This document shows positions 1-8,873 of a stretch of 64,000 bases of DNA, one piece after another. Made by a program: the position numbers and the translations under genes. The DNA is taken from assembly GCA_021809435.1 (NCBI GenBank), contig JAKBAD010000002.1, positions 542,836 to 606,835 on the forward strand, written 5' to 3'. The notes below the pieces were generated by a model. It was not told the origin of the DNA. It saw only the letters and a list, made by a program, of their open reading frames with translations, and did no database searches. The stretch comes from Pseudomonadota bacterium (GTDB lineage Bacteria; Pseudomonadota; Alphaproteobacteria; Acetobacterales; Acetobacteraceae). The stretch's first letter is position 1. The number at the start of each line of letters is the position of its first letter.

Positions 1-1
1 G

Positions 2-2167
2 GGGCTGGTTTGGGTGGTGGCGGCGCTGTGCGGGCTGGGCGCGGCCCGGGCGGAGACGCCTGACCAGCGTGCCAGCGCGCTGGTGGCCAAGCTGACACTG
101 GACCAGGAGCTGACGCTGCTGCACGGCAATTTCGCCCTGCGCGCCTATGATGCCGCTTATGGCCTGCCGCCCGCGCCACCCGTGCCGGGCGCGTTGGGCT
201 CGGCGGGCTATGTGGCGGGGATTCCAGCGCTGGGCATTCCGGCCTTGCAGGAGGTGGATGGCGGGCTTGGCGTTTCGGTGCCGCCCGATGCGGAGGATGG
301 CAAGGGCAGTACCGCCCTGCCCTCGAGCTTGGCGCTGGCCGCCGGCTTTGACCCCCGCATGGCCTATGAGGCGGGCGCCATGATGGGGCGCGAGGCGTTC
401 GATCGCGGCTTTAATGTGCTGCTGGCGGGGGGCGTGAACCTGACCCGCGACCCCAGGGGCGGGCGCAATTATGAATATCTGGGCGAGGACCCGCTCTTGG
501 CGGGCACGCTGGATGGCGCGCTGATCCACGGTGTGCAGGACCAGCATGTGCTGGCGACGCTCAAGCATTTCGCCATGAATGACCAGGAGACCAACCGGCA
601 ATTCGACAATGCGCTGATCGGGGAGGCGGCGTTTCGGGAATCGGACGGGTTGGCTTTTGAGATCGCGCTGGAGACCGGCCACCCAATGGCGGTGATGTGC
701 GCCTATAACCAGGTGAACGGGCAGTATGCCTGCGCCAACCACCATTTGCTCGATGATGTGCTGAGGCGGGATTGGGGGTTTGACGGGTTTGTGATGTCGG
801 ATTGGGGGGCGGTGCATTCGGCGCTCGATATCAATGCCGGGCTCGACCAGGAATCGGGGCAGGAGTTCGACCCGGTGACCTATTTTTCGACCCCTCTCAG
901 CGTGGCGCTCAGCCAGGGGTTGGTGACACGGGCGCGGGTGGATGAGGCGGTGCGGCGGATTTTGCGGGCCGAGCTCACGGTTGGGCTGATGGACCACCCG
1001 CCCGTGCGACAGCCAATTGATTTCGCCGCCGATGGCGCGGTGGCGGCGCAGGAGGAAGCGCAAGGGCTGGTGCTGCTGAAAAATCACCGGCTGCTGCCGC
1101 TCTCACCCGCCATCCGGCGGATTGCGGTGATTGGCGGCGATGCCAATACGGGGGTGATGTCGGGGGGGGGATCTTCGGATGTGGTGCCCAAGACCCTGCC
1201 CCAGCTTTTGCCCGTGGTACAGATGGGCGAGGGGCTGGCCGGGCGTTACACCAGGGCCATTCTCGACCCCGACCCGCCGCTGAGCGAGATTGAGCGCCAG
1301 GCGCCCGGCGCGGTGGTGCGGTATGACCCCGGGCTCTACCCCGGCGCGGCCGCGCGGCTGGCCAAATGGGCGGATGTGGTGGTGGTGTTCGCGCCCAAAT
1401 GGGAAACCGAGAGCCAGGATGTGCCCGACCTCTCGCTGCCCGGCGGCGAGGATGCGCTGATCGCGGCGGTGGCGGCGGCCAACCCGCGCACGGTGGTGGT
1501 GCTGGAAACCGGCAACCCGGTGCTGATGCCTTGGCTGCCAAACGTGCGCGCGGTGGTGGAGGCGTGGTATCCGGGCGCGGAAGGGGGCAAGGCGATTGCC
1601 GGGGCCTTGTTTGGGACGATTGATCCCTCGGGGCATCTGCCCATGAGTTTTCCAGCGAACACCGCGGAGTTGCCCAGGCCGGTGGTGCCGGGACAGGATG
1701 CCGCGCCAGGGCAGATCACGCCGGTTGATTATAATATCGAGGGGGCGGAGGTGGGCTATAAATGGTTCAGCGCCCGCCATTTGCCGGTGCTGTTCCCGTT
1801 TGGGTTCGGGCTGTCTTATACCCGCTTCAGCTTCACGCATCTCAGCCACGGGCCGGGGCTGACGGTGTCGTTCGATGTGGGCAATGACGGCAAGGTGGCC
1901 GGGGCGACCGTGGCGCAGCTCTACCTTAGCGCCCGCAACGGCGTGGCGATGGAGCGGCTGGTGGGGTTTGCGCGCGTGGCGCTGGCGCCCGGCGAAACGC
2001 GGCATGTGGTGCTGACGATCGACCCCCGGCTGCTGGCCGATTTTAATGTGGCGGGAGATGACTGGGTGATGCCGGGCGGGGTTTATCGTTTCGGGCTGGG
2101 CGACTCGGCGGCGGACCTGACAGAGAGCTTGACGGCGCGCCTGCCCGCGCAGCATGTGGCACCGTGA
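2..2167 (+). CDS. Glycoside hydrolase family 3 beta-glucosidase (5' partial)
   Basis: Secreted GH3 enzyme expected to release glucose or xylose from beta-linked oligosaccharides in the periplasm. The reading frame is open to the window edge; the first possible start in the window is GTG at 14, but the hydrophobic stretch ending GLGAARA looks like the second half of a signal peptide, so the true start probably lies upstream. The N-terminal TIM-barrel domain carries KHFAMNDQE and the nucleophile motif VMSDWG (Asp about residue 263 counted from position 14). The alpha/beta sandwich domain with GGGSSDV follows, and a fibronectin III-like domain occupies about the last 100 residues. A sugar permease gene follows downstream, suggesting a glucoside uptake unit. 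Family certain; substrate not. Confidence 0.93.
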   Translation, partial: GLVWVVAALCGLGAARAETPDQRASALVAKLTLDQELTLLHGNFALRAYDAAYGLPPAPPVPGALGSAGYVAGIPALGIPALQEVDGGLGVSVPPDAEDGKGSTALPSSLALAAGFDPRMAYEAGAMMGREAFDRGFNVLLAGGVNLTRDPRGGRNYEYLGEDPLLAGTLDGALIHGVQDQHVLATLKHFAMNDQETNRQFDNALIGEAAFRESDGLAFEIALETGHPMAVMCAYNQVNGQYACANHHLLDDVLRRDWGFDGFVMSDWGAVHSALDINAGLDQESGQEFDPVTYFSTPLSVALSQGLVTRARVDEAVRRILRAELTVGLMDHPPVRQPIDFAADGAVAAQEEAQGLVLLKNHRLLPLSPAIRRIAVIGGDANTGVMSGGGSSDVVPKTLPQLLPVVQMGEGLAGRYTRAILDPDPPLSEIERQAPGAVVRYDPGLYPGAAARLAKWADVVVVFAPKWETESQDVPDLSLPGGEDALIAAVAAANPRTVVVLETGNPVLMPWLPNVRAVVEAWYPGAEGGKAIAGALFGTIDPSGHLPMSFPANTAELPRPVVPGQDAAPGQITPVDYNIEGAEVGYKWFSARHLPVLFPFGFGLSYTRFSFTHLSHGPGLTVSFDVGNDGKVAGATVAQLYLSARNGVAMERLVGFARVALAPGETRHVVLTIDPRLLADFNVAGDDWVMPGGVYRFGLGDSAADLTESLTARLPAQHVAP

Positions 2168-2223
2168 AACTGGGGTCCCGATTCCGAGACCCATAGGATT
2201 TCAGAATCACAGTGGACACTTGA

Positions 2224-2297
2224 AAAATCAATAAGCTAGTGTGATTCAGCTGCAGAAATAGCGATATGGAATATCGCTATTTCTGAACCATCACACG
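2224..2297. repeat. Palindromic repeat, copy A
   Basis: An imperfect dyad with outer arms around GTGTGATTCAG and its complement and an inner arm around GCGATATGGAATATCGC. The first 27 bases, from AAAATCAATAAGCTAG on, are identical to copy B at 20703-20780. It lies in the 145-bp gap between the GH3 gene and the permease gene and ends just before the permease ribosome-binding site, so it forms the permease leader. Probably a MITE- or REP-like element. Confidence 0.75.
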
Positions 2298-2312
2298 AGG
2301 GAGCGAGACCAA

Positions 2313-3647
2313 ATGGCCATGAACATGCAGACACAGGCGCCCGCCGCCGGCGCCACCGCACAGGCCGGGCGCGGTATGGTGGGGCTGGTGGTGACCTTGT
2401 TCTTCGCCTGGGGGTTCGTGACCGTGCTCAACGACCCGCTGATCGCCAAGCTCAAGGGGTTGTTCGCGCTGAATTACACCGAGGCGATGCTGACCCAGTT
2501 CGCGTTCTTTCTGGGCTATTTCGTGGTCTCGGCGCCGGCGGGAGCGATTATCGGGCGGTTTGGGTATGTGCGCTCCATCGCGCTGGGGCTGGCGATCATG
2601 GCGGCGGGGTATCTGGGCTTCGCGCCGGCCGCGCGCGCGGCCTCGTTCCCCGGCTTTCTGGTGGCGCTGTTCTTTGTCGCCGGCGGCATCACCATTTTGC
2701 AGGTGGCGGCCAATCCTTACATCGCCGTGCTGGGCTCGGCCGCGACCTCGCATTCTCGCCTGACGCTGGCGCAGGCGTTTAATTCATTCGGCACCTTCGT
2801 GGGGCCGTTCATCGGCTCGCTGTTCATTTTGCAAAATGGCGTGGCCTCGCCGAATTTTTCCGACCCCGTGGCTCTGGCCGCCGCGCGCGTGCAGGAGGCC
2901 GAGATCGTGCAGCGGCCGTTTCTGGTGCTGGCCGCCATTTTGGTGCTGTTCGCGGCGCTGTTCTGGGCGCTGCGCAACGCGCCGGGGCCGCGCGCCCATG
3001 CCCACAGCCCCAACCCCTTCCGCCGCGACCTGCTGGGCAAGCCGCGCCTGATGTTTGGGGTGGTTTGTATTTTTGTCTATGTCGGGGCCGAGGTGTCGAT
3101 CGGCTCGGGCCTGACCAATTATCTCATGCAGCCCTCGGTGCTGGGCACGCAGGCGGCCCAGTTGGGGGTGCGCGTGGCGGCGTGGTTTGGGCGGGCCAAC
3201 GCCTTTAACGCCGCGCAGATGGCGGGCATGTTGGTGAGCGTTTATTGGGGGCTGGCGATGGTCGGGCGGTTTTTGGGCTCATTTGCCCTGGCGCGCGTGA
3301 CACCGGGCAAAATGCTGGCCTTTAACGCCCTGATGGCGGGGGCGCTGGCGCTGACCTCGGGCTTAAGCCTGGGCGTGGTGGCCGCCGTGGCGGTGCTGGC
3401 CGTGGGGCTGGCTAACTCGATCATGTTTCCGACCATCTTCACCCTGGCGCTCGAGGGGCTGGGCGATGAGACGCCCAATGGCTCGGCGCTGCTGTGCATG
3501 GCTATTGTTGGCGGGGCGATTGTGCCGGTGATTTACGGCAAGGCGGCCGATATGATGGGGCTGGCCCATGCGCTGGTGGTGCCGGTGGTTTGTTATCTGA
3601 TCATCGCGGCCTATGGGTTGAAGACCGCCCGCGGCCTGGCCAACTGA
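2313..3647 (+). CDS. Sugar MFS transporter, GluP/FucP family
   Basis: Twelve-helix major facilitator permease of the fucose/glucose-galactose:H+ symporter group in the inner membrane. Family hallmarks are FFAWGFVTVLNDPL in helix 1, FFLGYFVVSAPAG, and GGITILQVAANPYI with LTLAQAFNSFGTFVGP. The length of 444 residues is normal. The start is ATG 2313 behind GAGGGAG; a second ATG at 2319 is possible. It follows a beta-glucosidase gene and most likely imports the released monosaccharide. The exact sugar cannot be read from the sequence. Confidence 0.93.
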   Translation: MAMNMQTQAPAAGATAQAGRGMVGLVVTLFFAWGFVTVLNDPLIAKLKGLFALNYTEAMLTQFAFFLGYFVVSAPAGAIIGRFGYVRSIALGLAIMAAGYLGFAPAARAASFPGFLVALFFVAGGITILQVAANPYIAVLGSAATSHSRLTLAQAFNSFGTFVGPFIGSLFILQNGVASPNFSDPVALAAARVQEAEIVQRPFLVLAAILVLFAALFWALRNAPGPRAHAHSPNPFRRDLLGKPRLMFGVVCIFVYVGAEVSIGSGLTNYLMQPSVLGTQAAQLGVRVAAWFGRANAFNAAQMAGMLVSVYWGLAMVGRFLGSFALARVTPGKMLAFNALMAGALALTSGLSLGVVAAVAVLAVGLANSIMFPTIFTLALEGLGDETPNGSALLCMAIVGGAIVPVIYGKAADMMGLAHALVVPVVCYLIIAAYGLKTARGLAN

Positions 3648-3654
3648 GGCCGCG

Positions 3655-4179
3655 ATGAAGCTGTTCATGGTGGTGGTTGGCGGCGACTGCAAGACTTCGA
3701 ACGTTGAGCTGCATGATGTGCGCTTTTGCGTGGCCGGGCGGATTGAGGATTGTTACGGCGAGCTGCACCGGCAATGGTGGGGCGAGCCGGAAAGTCTGCA
3801 TCTGGACGGCTATGCGGAACTGACCCAGGCGGATGGGTTTGATATACGCCTGGAACCGGGCGCGGCGGCGCTGAGCGATCCGCGGCTCTATTTTGTCAAT
3901 CTTGGTGGGTATATCTCAGGTTTTTTTGGCGAGGCGCATGAGAACCTGCTCATTGTCGCCGCCACTGCCAAGGCGGCCGTGGCCAAGGCGATGGCGCGCG
4001 TGCAAGGCTGGCAGCAGCCGCATAAGGATAATGTGTTTCAGTTTGACAAGGCGCTCGATGTGAGCGCGCAGCTGGAGCGTCTGGGGCTGAAGCTGGTGCT
4101 GCGCGAGGCCGGCGAGACCCGATCGCTGGATATTTCACTCGGTTATGTGCCGATCGGGCATCTGGCCCCGAAAAAGTGA
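3655..4179 (+). CDS. DUF1543 domain-containing protein
   Basis: A cytoplasmic protein of 174 residues that begins MKLFMVVVGGDC and carries the ELHDVRFCVAGRIEDCYGEL block typical of DUF1543, with a second similar half around residues 70-170. No biochemical role is established for the family. It starts 7 bp after the permease stop codon and is therefore probably co-transcribed with it. Its stop abuts the stop of the convergent tag gene with no spacer. Confidence 0.85.
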   Translation: MKLFMVVVGGDCKTSNVELHDVRFCVAGRIEDCYGELHRQWWGEPESLHLDGYAELTQADGFDIRLEPGAAALSDPRLYFVNLGGYISGFFGEAHENLLIVAATAKAAVAKAMARVQGWQQPHKDNVFQFDKALDVSAQLERLGLKLVLREAGETRSLDISLGYVPIGHLAPKK

Positions 4180-4767
4180 TCAGGCCGGTTTGGTGAAGGC
4201 CGCGCGCGCCTGTTCGACCGCCGGGCGGATGGCGCAGCTGGGTGCGTGATCGTTGACCAGCCCCATGGATTGCATGAAGGCATAAGAGGTGGTGGGGCCG
4301 ATGAAGGCCCAGCCGCGTTTTTTGAGCGCGTTGGCCAGATCTTTCGCGGCTTGCTGGCCGGCGCCGGCGCCGGATGGCGCGAAACCCCAGAGGAAACGGG
4401 CCAGGGAGCCGGCTTCGGCGACCAGCGCGCACGCGCGTTTGGCGTTGTTGATCACGGCCTCGATTTTGCCGCGGTGGCGGATGATGCCTTTATCGGCGAG
4501 CAGACGGGTGATGTCGGCCTCGGTGAATTCGGCCATCTGGTAAAAATCGAACCCGGCGAAGGCGGCGCGGAAATTCTCGCGTTTTTCAAGGATGGTGCGC
4601 CAGCTCAGGCCGGACTGGAAACTCTCGAGGCAGAGTTTTTCGAACAGATGCCGGTCATCGGCGACGGGGAAGCCCCATTCGGTGTCGTGGTAGCGCAGAT
4701 ATTGCGCGGTGGCGGTGCACCAGGCGCAGCGGGGCAGGCCGTCGGGGCCCGGGGATGTGCCCGACAT
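4180..4767 (-). CDS. tag: DNA-3-methyladenine glycosylase I
   Basis: Base-excision repair enzyme that removes 3-methyladenine from alkylated DNA. The family signature is complete: RCAWC near the N terminus, YHDTEWG, LFEKLCLESFQSGLSW, and the C-terminal HAPSC. The early Cys/His pair and the late His-x3-Cys fit the zinc-binding snap of Tag. The length of 195 residues is normal. The gene converges on the DUF1543 gene and has no obvious operon partner. Confidence 0.96.
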   Translation of the reverse strand: MSGTSPGPDGLPRCAWCTATAQYLRYHDTEWGFPVADDRHLFEKLCLESFQSGLSWRTILEKRENFRAAFAGFDFYQMAEFTEADITRLLADKGIIRHRGKIEAVINNAKRACALVAEAGSLARFLWGFAPSGAGAGQQAAKDLANALKKRGWAFIGPTTSYAFMQSMGLVNDHAPSCAIRPAVEQARAAFTKPA

Positions 4768-4894
4768 TGGGGGCTCCTGTTCAGGTTCGCGAGCGCCAGG
4801 CTAGCGCCGGGAGTGCATAAAACCAATCGACGCGAGCGCCAAATGCGCTAGCATGGGCGGGCCGGGGCGTGGGCGCCGCGCGCCGGGCTGAATC

Positions 4895-4918
4895 ACAACG
4901 AAAACCACAACGAAAACC
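4895..4918. repeat. 12-bp tandem duplication upstream of GFA gene
   Basis: ACAACGAAAACC occurs twice in direct tandem, 17 bp before the ATG of the GFA gene and just before its GGAGG ribosome-binding site. It lies in the mRNA leader and has no known role. Confidence 0.8.
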
Positions 4919-4935
4919 AAACGGAGGACCCCGAG

Positions 4936-5352
4936 ATGAATCTACCCCTTACCGGTGGCTGCGCCTGCGGGCAGGTGCGCTATGAATGCAGCGCCGAGCC
5001 CTTGTTCACCGCCCATTGCCATTGCCGCGACTGCCAAAAAGCGGGCGGCGGGCAAATGAGCACGGTGAGCGGCGTGCCGAGCGCCGCCATGCGGCTGGTG
5101 CAGGGCGAAACCACGTCGTTTCATTATGCGGGCAGCAGCGGCAAGGGGATTGACCGGCATTTTTGCGCCACCTGCGGGGCACGGCTGTTCAGCGACCATG
5201 CGGGCGCCATGCCGGGGGTGACGTTCATTGCGGTGGGTAATCTCGACGAGCCGGCGCGGGTAACGCCGCAGATGCATATTTTCACCGCCAGCGCCCAGCC
5301 CTGGGCCACCATTCCACCCGATATGCCGCAATTTCCAGGTATGCCGGGATAG
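4936..5352 (+). CDS. GFA family zinc protein (glutathione-dependent formaldehyde-activating-like)
   Basis: A protein of 138 residues with the GFA/CENP-V zinc fold. It has CACGQVRYEC near the N terminus, the HCHCRDCQKAGG block and FCATCGARLF in the middle, which together give the zinc-binding cysteines. Named for S-hydroxymethylglutathione formation, the family is broad and most members have no proven activity. The start ATG is preceded by ACGGAGG. It stands alone between tag and the LonH-like gene. Confidence 0.92.
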   Translation: MNLPLTGGCACGQVRYECSAEPLFTAHCHCRDCQKAGGGQMSTVSGVPSAAMRLVQGETTSFHYAGSSGKGIDRHFCATCGARLFSDHAGAMPGVTFIAVGNLDEPARVTPQMHIFTASAQPWATIPPDMPQFPGMPG

Positions 5353-5433
5353 AGCGCGCCACCCGCGCGATGCCCTTGGGCGGGAGAATGGGGCAAGGCT
5401 GGTATGGTGGCGCGCGCGGGCGTGGCGGTGAAG

Positions 5434-5447
5434 TTGATGCACGTCAA
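5434..5447 (+). promoter_or_regulatory. FNR/FixK-type box upstream of the LonH-like gene
   Basis: TTGATGCACGTCAA fits the TTGA-N6-TCAA consensus bound by CRP/FNR-family regulators. Its centre is about 94 bp before the ATG at 5534, so an activator position near -41.5 would put the transcript start at about 5482. Confidence 0.65.
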
Positions 5448-5533
5448 TGCAGGGCCATGGCCAGCCGTGATGCAGTTGCGCCAACGCCAGGAACCGCAAA
5501 CATAAAGACGCTCACGCGTCGGGGGTGCGCCTT

Positions 5534-7972
5534 ATGACCAACGACCTGCCAAACCCGGCCAAGCTGCCACCCGGGCGCCTCTATCGCCCGGCGGATCTTT
5601 CGCAACTGGCCTTTGCCACCACCGCTGAGCTAACCCCCCTGCCCGGCCTCGCCGAACAGCCGCGCGCGCGCGAGGCGATCAGCCTGGGCACGGGCATCGT
5701 GCATGGCGGTTTCAATATTTTCGCCATCGGGCCTGGGGGATTGCGGATTCAGCGCTCGATCCGGCACCTGGCCGAGGACACGGCCCGCGCCCTGCCACCG
5801 GCGCGCGACTGGGTTTATGTGAATAATTTCGCCGAGCCGCACCGCCCCACCGCGCTGGCCCTGCCCTCGGGGCGCGCGCCGGTGCTGCAAAAGGCCATTC
5901 ACAATCTCATCGAGGATTTGCGCGCGGCGCTGCCGGCTTTGTTCGAGAGCGAGGATTACCAGAAGCGCCGGGCGGCGGTGGAGCAGTCGATTCAGGCCAA
6001 GACCGAGCAGGCCTTTGCCGGGCTCAGCGAAAAAGCCGCGGCGCATGAGATCGCTCTGCTGCGCACGCCCATGGGCTTTGGGCTGGCCCCAATGCGCGAC
6101 GGCAAGGTGGTGCCGCCGGCCGAGTTCAATGCCTGGCCGGAGGACCAGCAGAAGCAGGCGCGGGACCATATTCATGAGCTGGAAAAAGATCTGGAGGAGA
6201 CGCTGCGGGGGATTCCGCGCATTGAGAAGGAACAGCGCGACGCGCTGCGCCAGCTGGCGCGCGACACCGCCGAGCGGGCCGTGGCGCCGCCGTTTGAGCA
6301 GCTGAGCGCCGCTTTTGCCGATCTGCCCGAGGTGCTGCGCCATATCGGCGCGCTGCGGGCGGATCTGATCGAGAATCTCGGCCTGTTCATGCCCCAGGAA
6401 GGCCCTCAGGCGCCGGGCCGCGCGGCCATGGCGCTGGGTGGGGCGTTCGACCGCTATGAGGTGAATGTGCTGGTCACGCCGCTCGATCATACCGAAGGGG
6501 CGCCGGTGATCGAGGAGCTGAATCCGACGCTTGGCAATTTGTTCGGGCGGGTGGAGCATATGCAGGTGGAAGGCGCGCTGGTGACCAATTTCCGCCTGAT
6601 CAAGGCCGGCGCGCTGCACCGCGCCAATGGCGGCACCATTTTGCTCGACGCGCTCGCCGTGCTGAGCGAACCGTTCAGCTGGTCCGCGCTCAAGCGCGCG
6701 CTGCGCCGCCAGGAGATTGTGATTGAGGATATCTCGCATTTCATGGGGCTCACCGCCACCGTCTCGATCGAGCCCGACCCGATTCCGCTGGAGGTGAAGG
6801 TGGTGCTGGTGGGCGACCGGCGGCTTTATTACATGCTGGCCGCGCTCGACCCCGAGTTGGCCCATTATTTCAAGGTACTCGCCGATTTTGACAATGACGC
6901 CGCGCGCACGCCCGAGAACGAGGCGATGCTGGCCAGGCTGACGGGAGCGATGGCGGCGCAGAACGGGCTGTTGGCGCTCGAGCGCGGCGGGGTGGAGCGG
7001 GTTATTGAGCAGGCGGCGCGCTGGGCGGGGGATGCCGACAAGGTCTCGCTGCTGACCGAGCCGCTGCACGACCTGATTACGGAAGCCGACCATGTGGCGC
7101 GCACCCACGGGCGGGCGGCGATTTCACGGGCCGATGTGGAGCAGGCGATCGGCCAGCGGATCAGGCGCCAATCACGCGTGCGGGAGCTGAGCCATGAGGC
7201 GATTTTGCGCGGCATATCGCTGATTGACACGCAGGGCGCGCGGGTGGGCCAGGTGAACGGCCTGAGCGTGATGAGCCTGGGCGATTATGCCTTTGGCGCG
7301 CCGGCGCGCATTACCTGCACGGTGCGCGCGGGGGCGGGCAAGATTGTCGATATCGAGCGTGAGGTGGCGCTGGGCGGGCCGATCCATTCCAAGGGGGTGC
7401 TGATTCTCTCGGGCTATCTGGCCGGGCGCTATGCGCTCGGTGCCCCCATGTCGCTCTCGGCCAGTTTGGTGTTTGAGCAATCCTATGGCGGGGTGGAGGG
7501 GGATAGCGCGTCCTCGACCGAGGCTTATGCGCTGCTCTCGGCGCTCTCGGGGTTGGCGCTGCGCCAGGATCTGGCGGTAACCGGCTCGGTGAACCAGCAT
7601 GGCGAGGTGCAGGCGATCGGCGGGGTGAATGAGAAGATCGAGGGGTTTTTCGATGTCTGCCGGGCGCGCGGGCTCACGGGCACGCAGGGGGTGATGATTC
7701 CGGCGTCTAATGTCATGCATCTGATGCTGCGCCAGGATGTGGTGGAGGCCTGCGCGCGCGGGGTGTTTGCCGTTTACCCGATCCAGACCATTGATGAGGG
7801 CATCGCGCTGCTGACCGGCCGGGACGCGGGCGCGCGGGGCGGGGACGGTAAATATCCCGAGGGCTCGGTGAACCAGCTGGTGGAGGCGCGGCTGGGGCAT
7901 TTCGCCGAGATCCGCAAGGCGGCGGGAGGCGACAAGGCGCAGGATGGCGGAGCGCCGAAAGGAGCTGCGTAA
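5534..7972 (+). CDS. LonH/LonB-like AAA+ ATP-dependent protease
   Basis: A protein of 812 residues with an N-terminal divergent AAA region (AAA_32 type), a helical insert around residues 130-280, and a C-terminal Lon protease domain. The Ser-Lys dyad is visible: Ser658 in EGDSAS and Lys701 in GGVNEKIEGFF, 43 residues apart as in E. coli Lon. The first P-loop position reads GPGGLRIQRS (residues 66-75) and lacks the usual GK[ST]. ATG 5534 is preferred over the in-frame GTG at 5525. It overlaps the next gene as TAATG. The FNR box upstream suggests induction at low oxygen, for proteome quality control. Confidence 0.9.
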   Translation: MTNDLPNPAKLPPGRLYRPADLSQLAFATTAELTPLPGLAEQPRAREAISLGTGIVHGGFNIFAIGPGGLRIQRSIRHLAEDTARALPPARDWVYVNNFAEPHRPTALALPSGRAPVLQKAIHNLIEDLRAALPALFESEDYQKRRAAVEQSIQAKTEQAFAGLSEKAAAHEIALLRTPMGFGLAPMRDGKVVPPAEFNAWPEDQQKQARDHIHELEKDLEETLRGIPRIEKEQRDALRQLARDTAERAVAPPFEQLSAAFADLPEVLRHIGALRADLIENLGLFMPQEGPQAPGRAAMALGGAFDRYEVNVLVTPLDHTEGAPVIEELNPTLGNLFGRVEHMQVEGALVTNFRLIKAGALHRANGGTILLDALAVLSEPFSWSALKRALRRQEIVIEDISHFMGLTATVSIEPDPIPLEVKVVLVGDRRLYYMLAALDPELAHYFKVLADFDNDAARTPENEAMLARLTGAMAAQNGLLALERGGVERVIEQAARWAGDADKVSLLTEPLHDLITEADHVARTHGRAAISRADVEQAIGQRIRRQSRVRELSHEAILRGISLIDTQGARVGQVNGLSVMSLGDYAFGAPARITCTVRAGAGKIVDIEREVALGGPIHSKGVLILSGYLAGRYALGAPMSLSASLVFEQSYGGVEGDSASSTEAYALLSALSGLALRQDLAVTGSVNQHGEVQAIGGVNEKIEGFFDVCRARGLTGTQGVMIPASNVMHLMLRQDVVEACARGVFAVYPIQTIDEGIALLTGRDAGARGGDGKYPEGSVNQLVEARLGHFAEIRKAAGGDKAQDGGAPKGAA

Positions 7973-8769
7973 TGGCCGAACCGACCCGCATTGTGCTGAC
8001 CTTGCACCCTGAAACCGGCGATCAGGCCTGGCTGCGTCTGGCGACCGACCTCGCCCGGCTGCTCGATGTCGGGGTGCATGGGCTGTTTATCGAGGATCGC
8101 GGATTACTGACCTTTGCGAGCCTGCCGTTCGCGCGGGAGATCAGGCTGCCGACCTTTGAATGGCACCCGATCTCGGCCGAGCAAATGGCCCGCGACCTGC
8201 GCCAGGCGGCGGCGCTGATGCGCCGGCGGCTCGATGAGGCCGCGCGCCGCGCCGGCGTGCCCAGCAGCTTCGAGACCCTGGCCGCCCCCGATGGGCTGCC
8301 GCCCTACCAGGCCGGGGATATTGTGATTTCGGCCGGGCCGCGAGCGGCGGTGCGGCACATGACCGTAGCGGCGCCCGAGAGGTGCGAGACCGGCTTTACC
8401 CTGCTGGTGCCGCCCCAGGCACCCCAACGCGCCAGCGGACCATTTGCCGTGCTGGCCGATGGCGGACCGGCGCTTGAGATGGCGTGCCGCCTGGCGGTGG
8501 CGGCACATGAGGGGGTGATTGTGCTGGGCACCGGCGAGGCCAGCCTGCACGCCGCCGCCCAACAGGCCGCCGCCTTGGGGATTGCGCCGGCCCGCATTAC
8601 CCGGCGGTTGGTGGCCGGCACCGGCCAAGCCGAGCTGCGGCGCGCCCTGGCCGGGCTGCGCGAGCGGCTGGTGGTGATGCCCCCGCCCGAGACGCCGGAG
8701 GATGCCTGGGCACTGGCGATGGCACTGCATGTGCCGGTGCTGCTGGTGGAACAGCATTGCGGCCTGTGA
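7972..8769 (+). CDS. UspA-like hypothetical protein
   Basis: A soluble protein of 265 residues translationally coupled to the LonH-like protease (TAATG). It starts RIVLTLHPETGDQAWLRLATDLARLL and GVHGLFIED, which resembles the first strand-helix unit of a universal stress protein. The second half has a similar alternating pattern (VIVLGTGEASLHAA, RLVVMPPPETPEDA). A clear UspA nucleotide motif is missing, so it may be a degenerate tandem Usp. The neighbourhood points to stress or low-oxygen physiology; no specific function is claimed. Confidence 0.75.
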   Translation: MAEPTRIVLTLHPETGDQAWLRLATDLARLLDVGVHGLFIEDRGLLTFASLPFAREIRLPTFEWHPISAEQMARDLRQAAALMRRRLDEAARRAGVPSSFETLAAPDGLPPYQAGDIVISAGPRAAVRHMTVAAPERCETGFTLLVPPQAPQRASGPFAVLADGGPALEMACRLAVAAHEGVIVLGTGEASLHAAAQQAAALGIAPARITRRLVAGTGQAELRRALAGLRERLVVMPPPETPEDAWALAMALHVPVLLVEQHCGL

Positions 8770-8790
8770 CCCGCCCCCCCAACGGGGGGA

Positions 8791-8804
8791 TTGACCTGCG
8801 TCAA
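8791..8804 (+). promoter_or_regulatory. FNR/FixK-type box upstream of the ETHE1-like gene
   Basis: TTGACCTGCGTCAA is a strong match to the alphaproteobacterial FNR/FixK consensus. Centred 76 bp before the ATG at 8874, it would place a class II start site near 8839. This is the better of the two boxes in this block. Confidence 0.75.
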
Positions 8805-8873
8805 GGCTGTTCATAGCTGCGGGCAGCTAAGTATGCGGCGAATTTTCCGCCACAACATGAAAAGGGTCGTGAC

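Noticed and set aside
5630..7108. Long minus-strand open frame opposite the LonH-like gene
   Set aside because: High GC leaves few stop codons; the translation is His/Arg/Gln-rich with no family motif, while the plus strand has the Lon domains.
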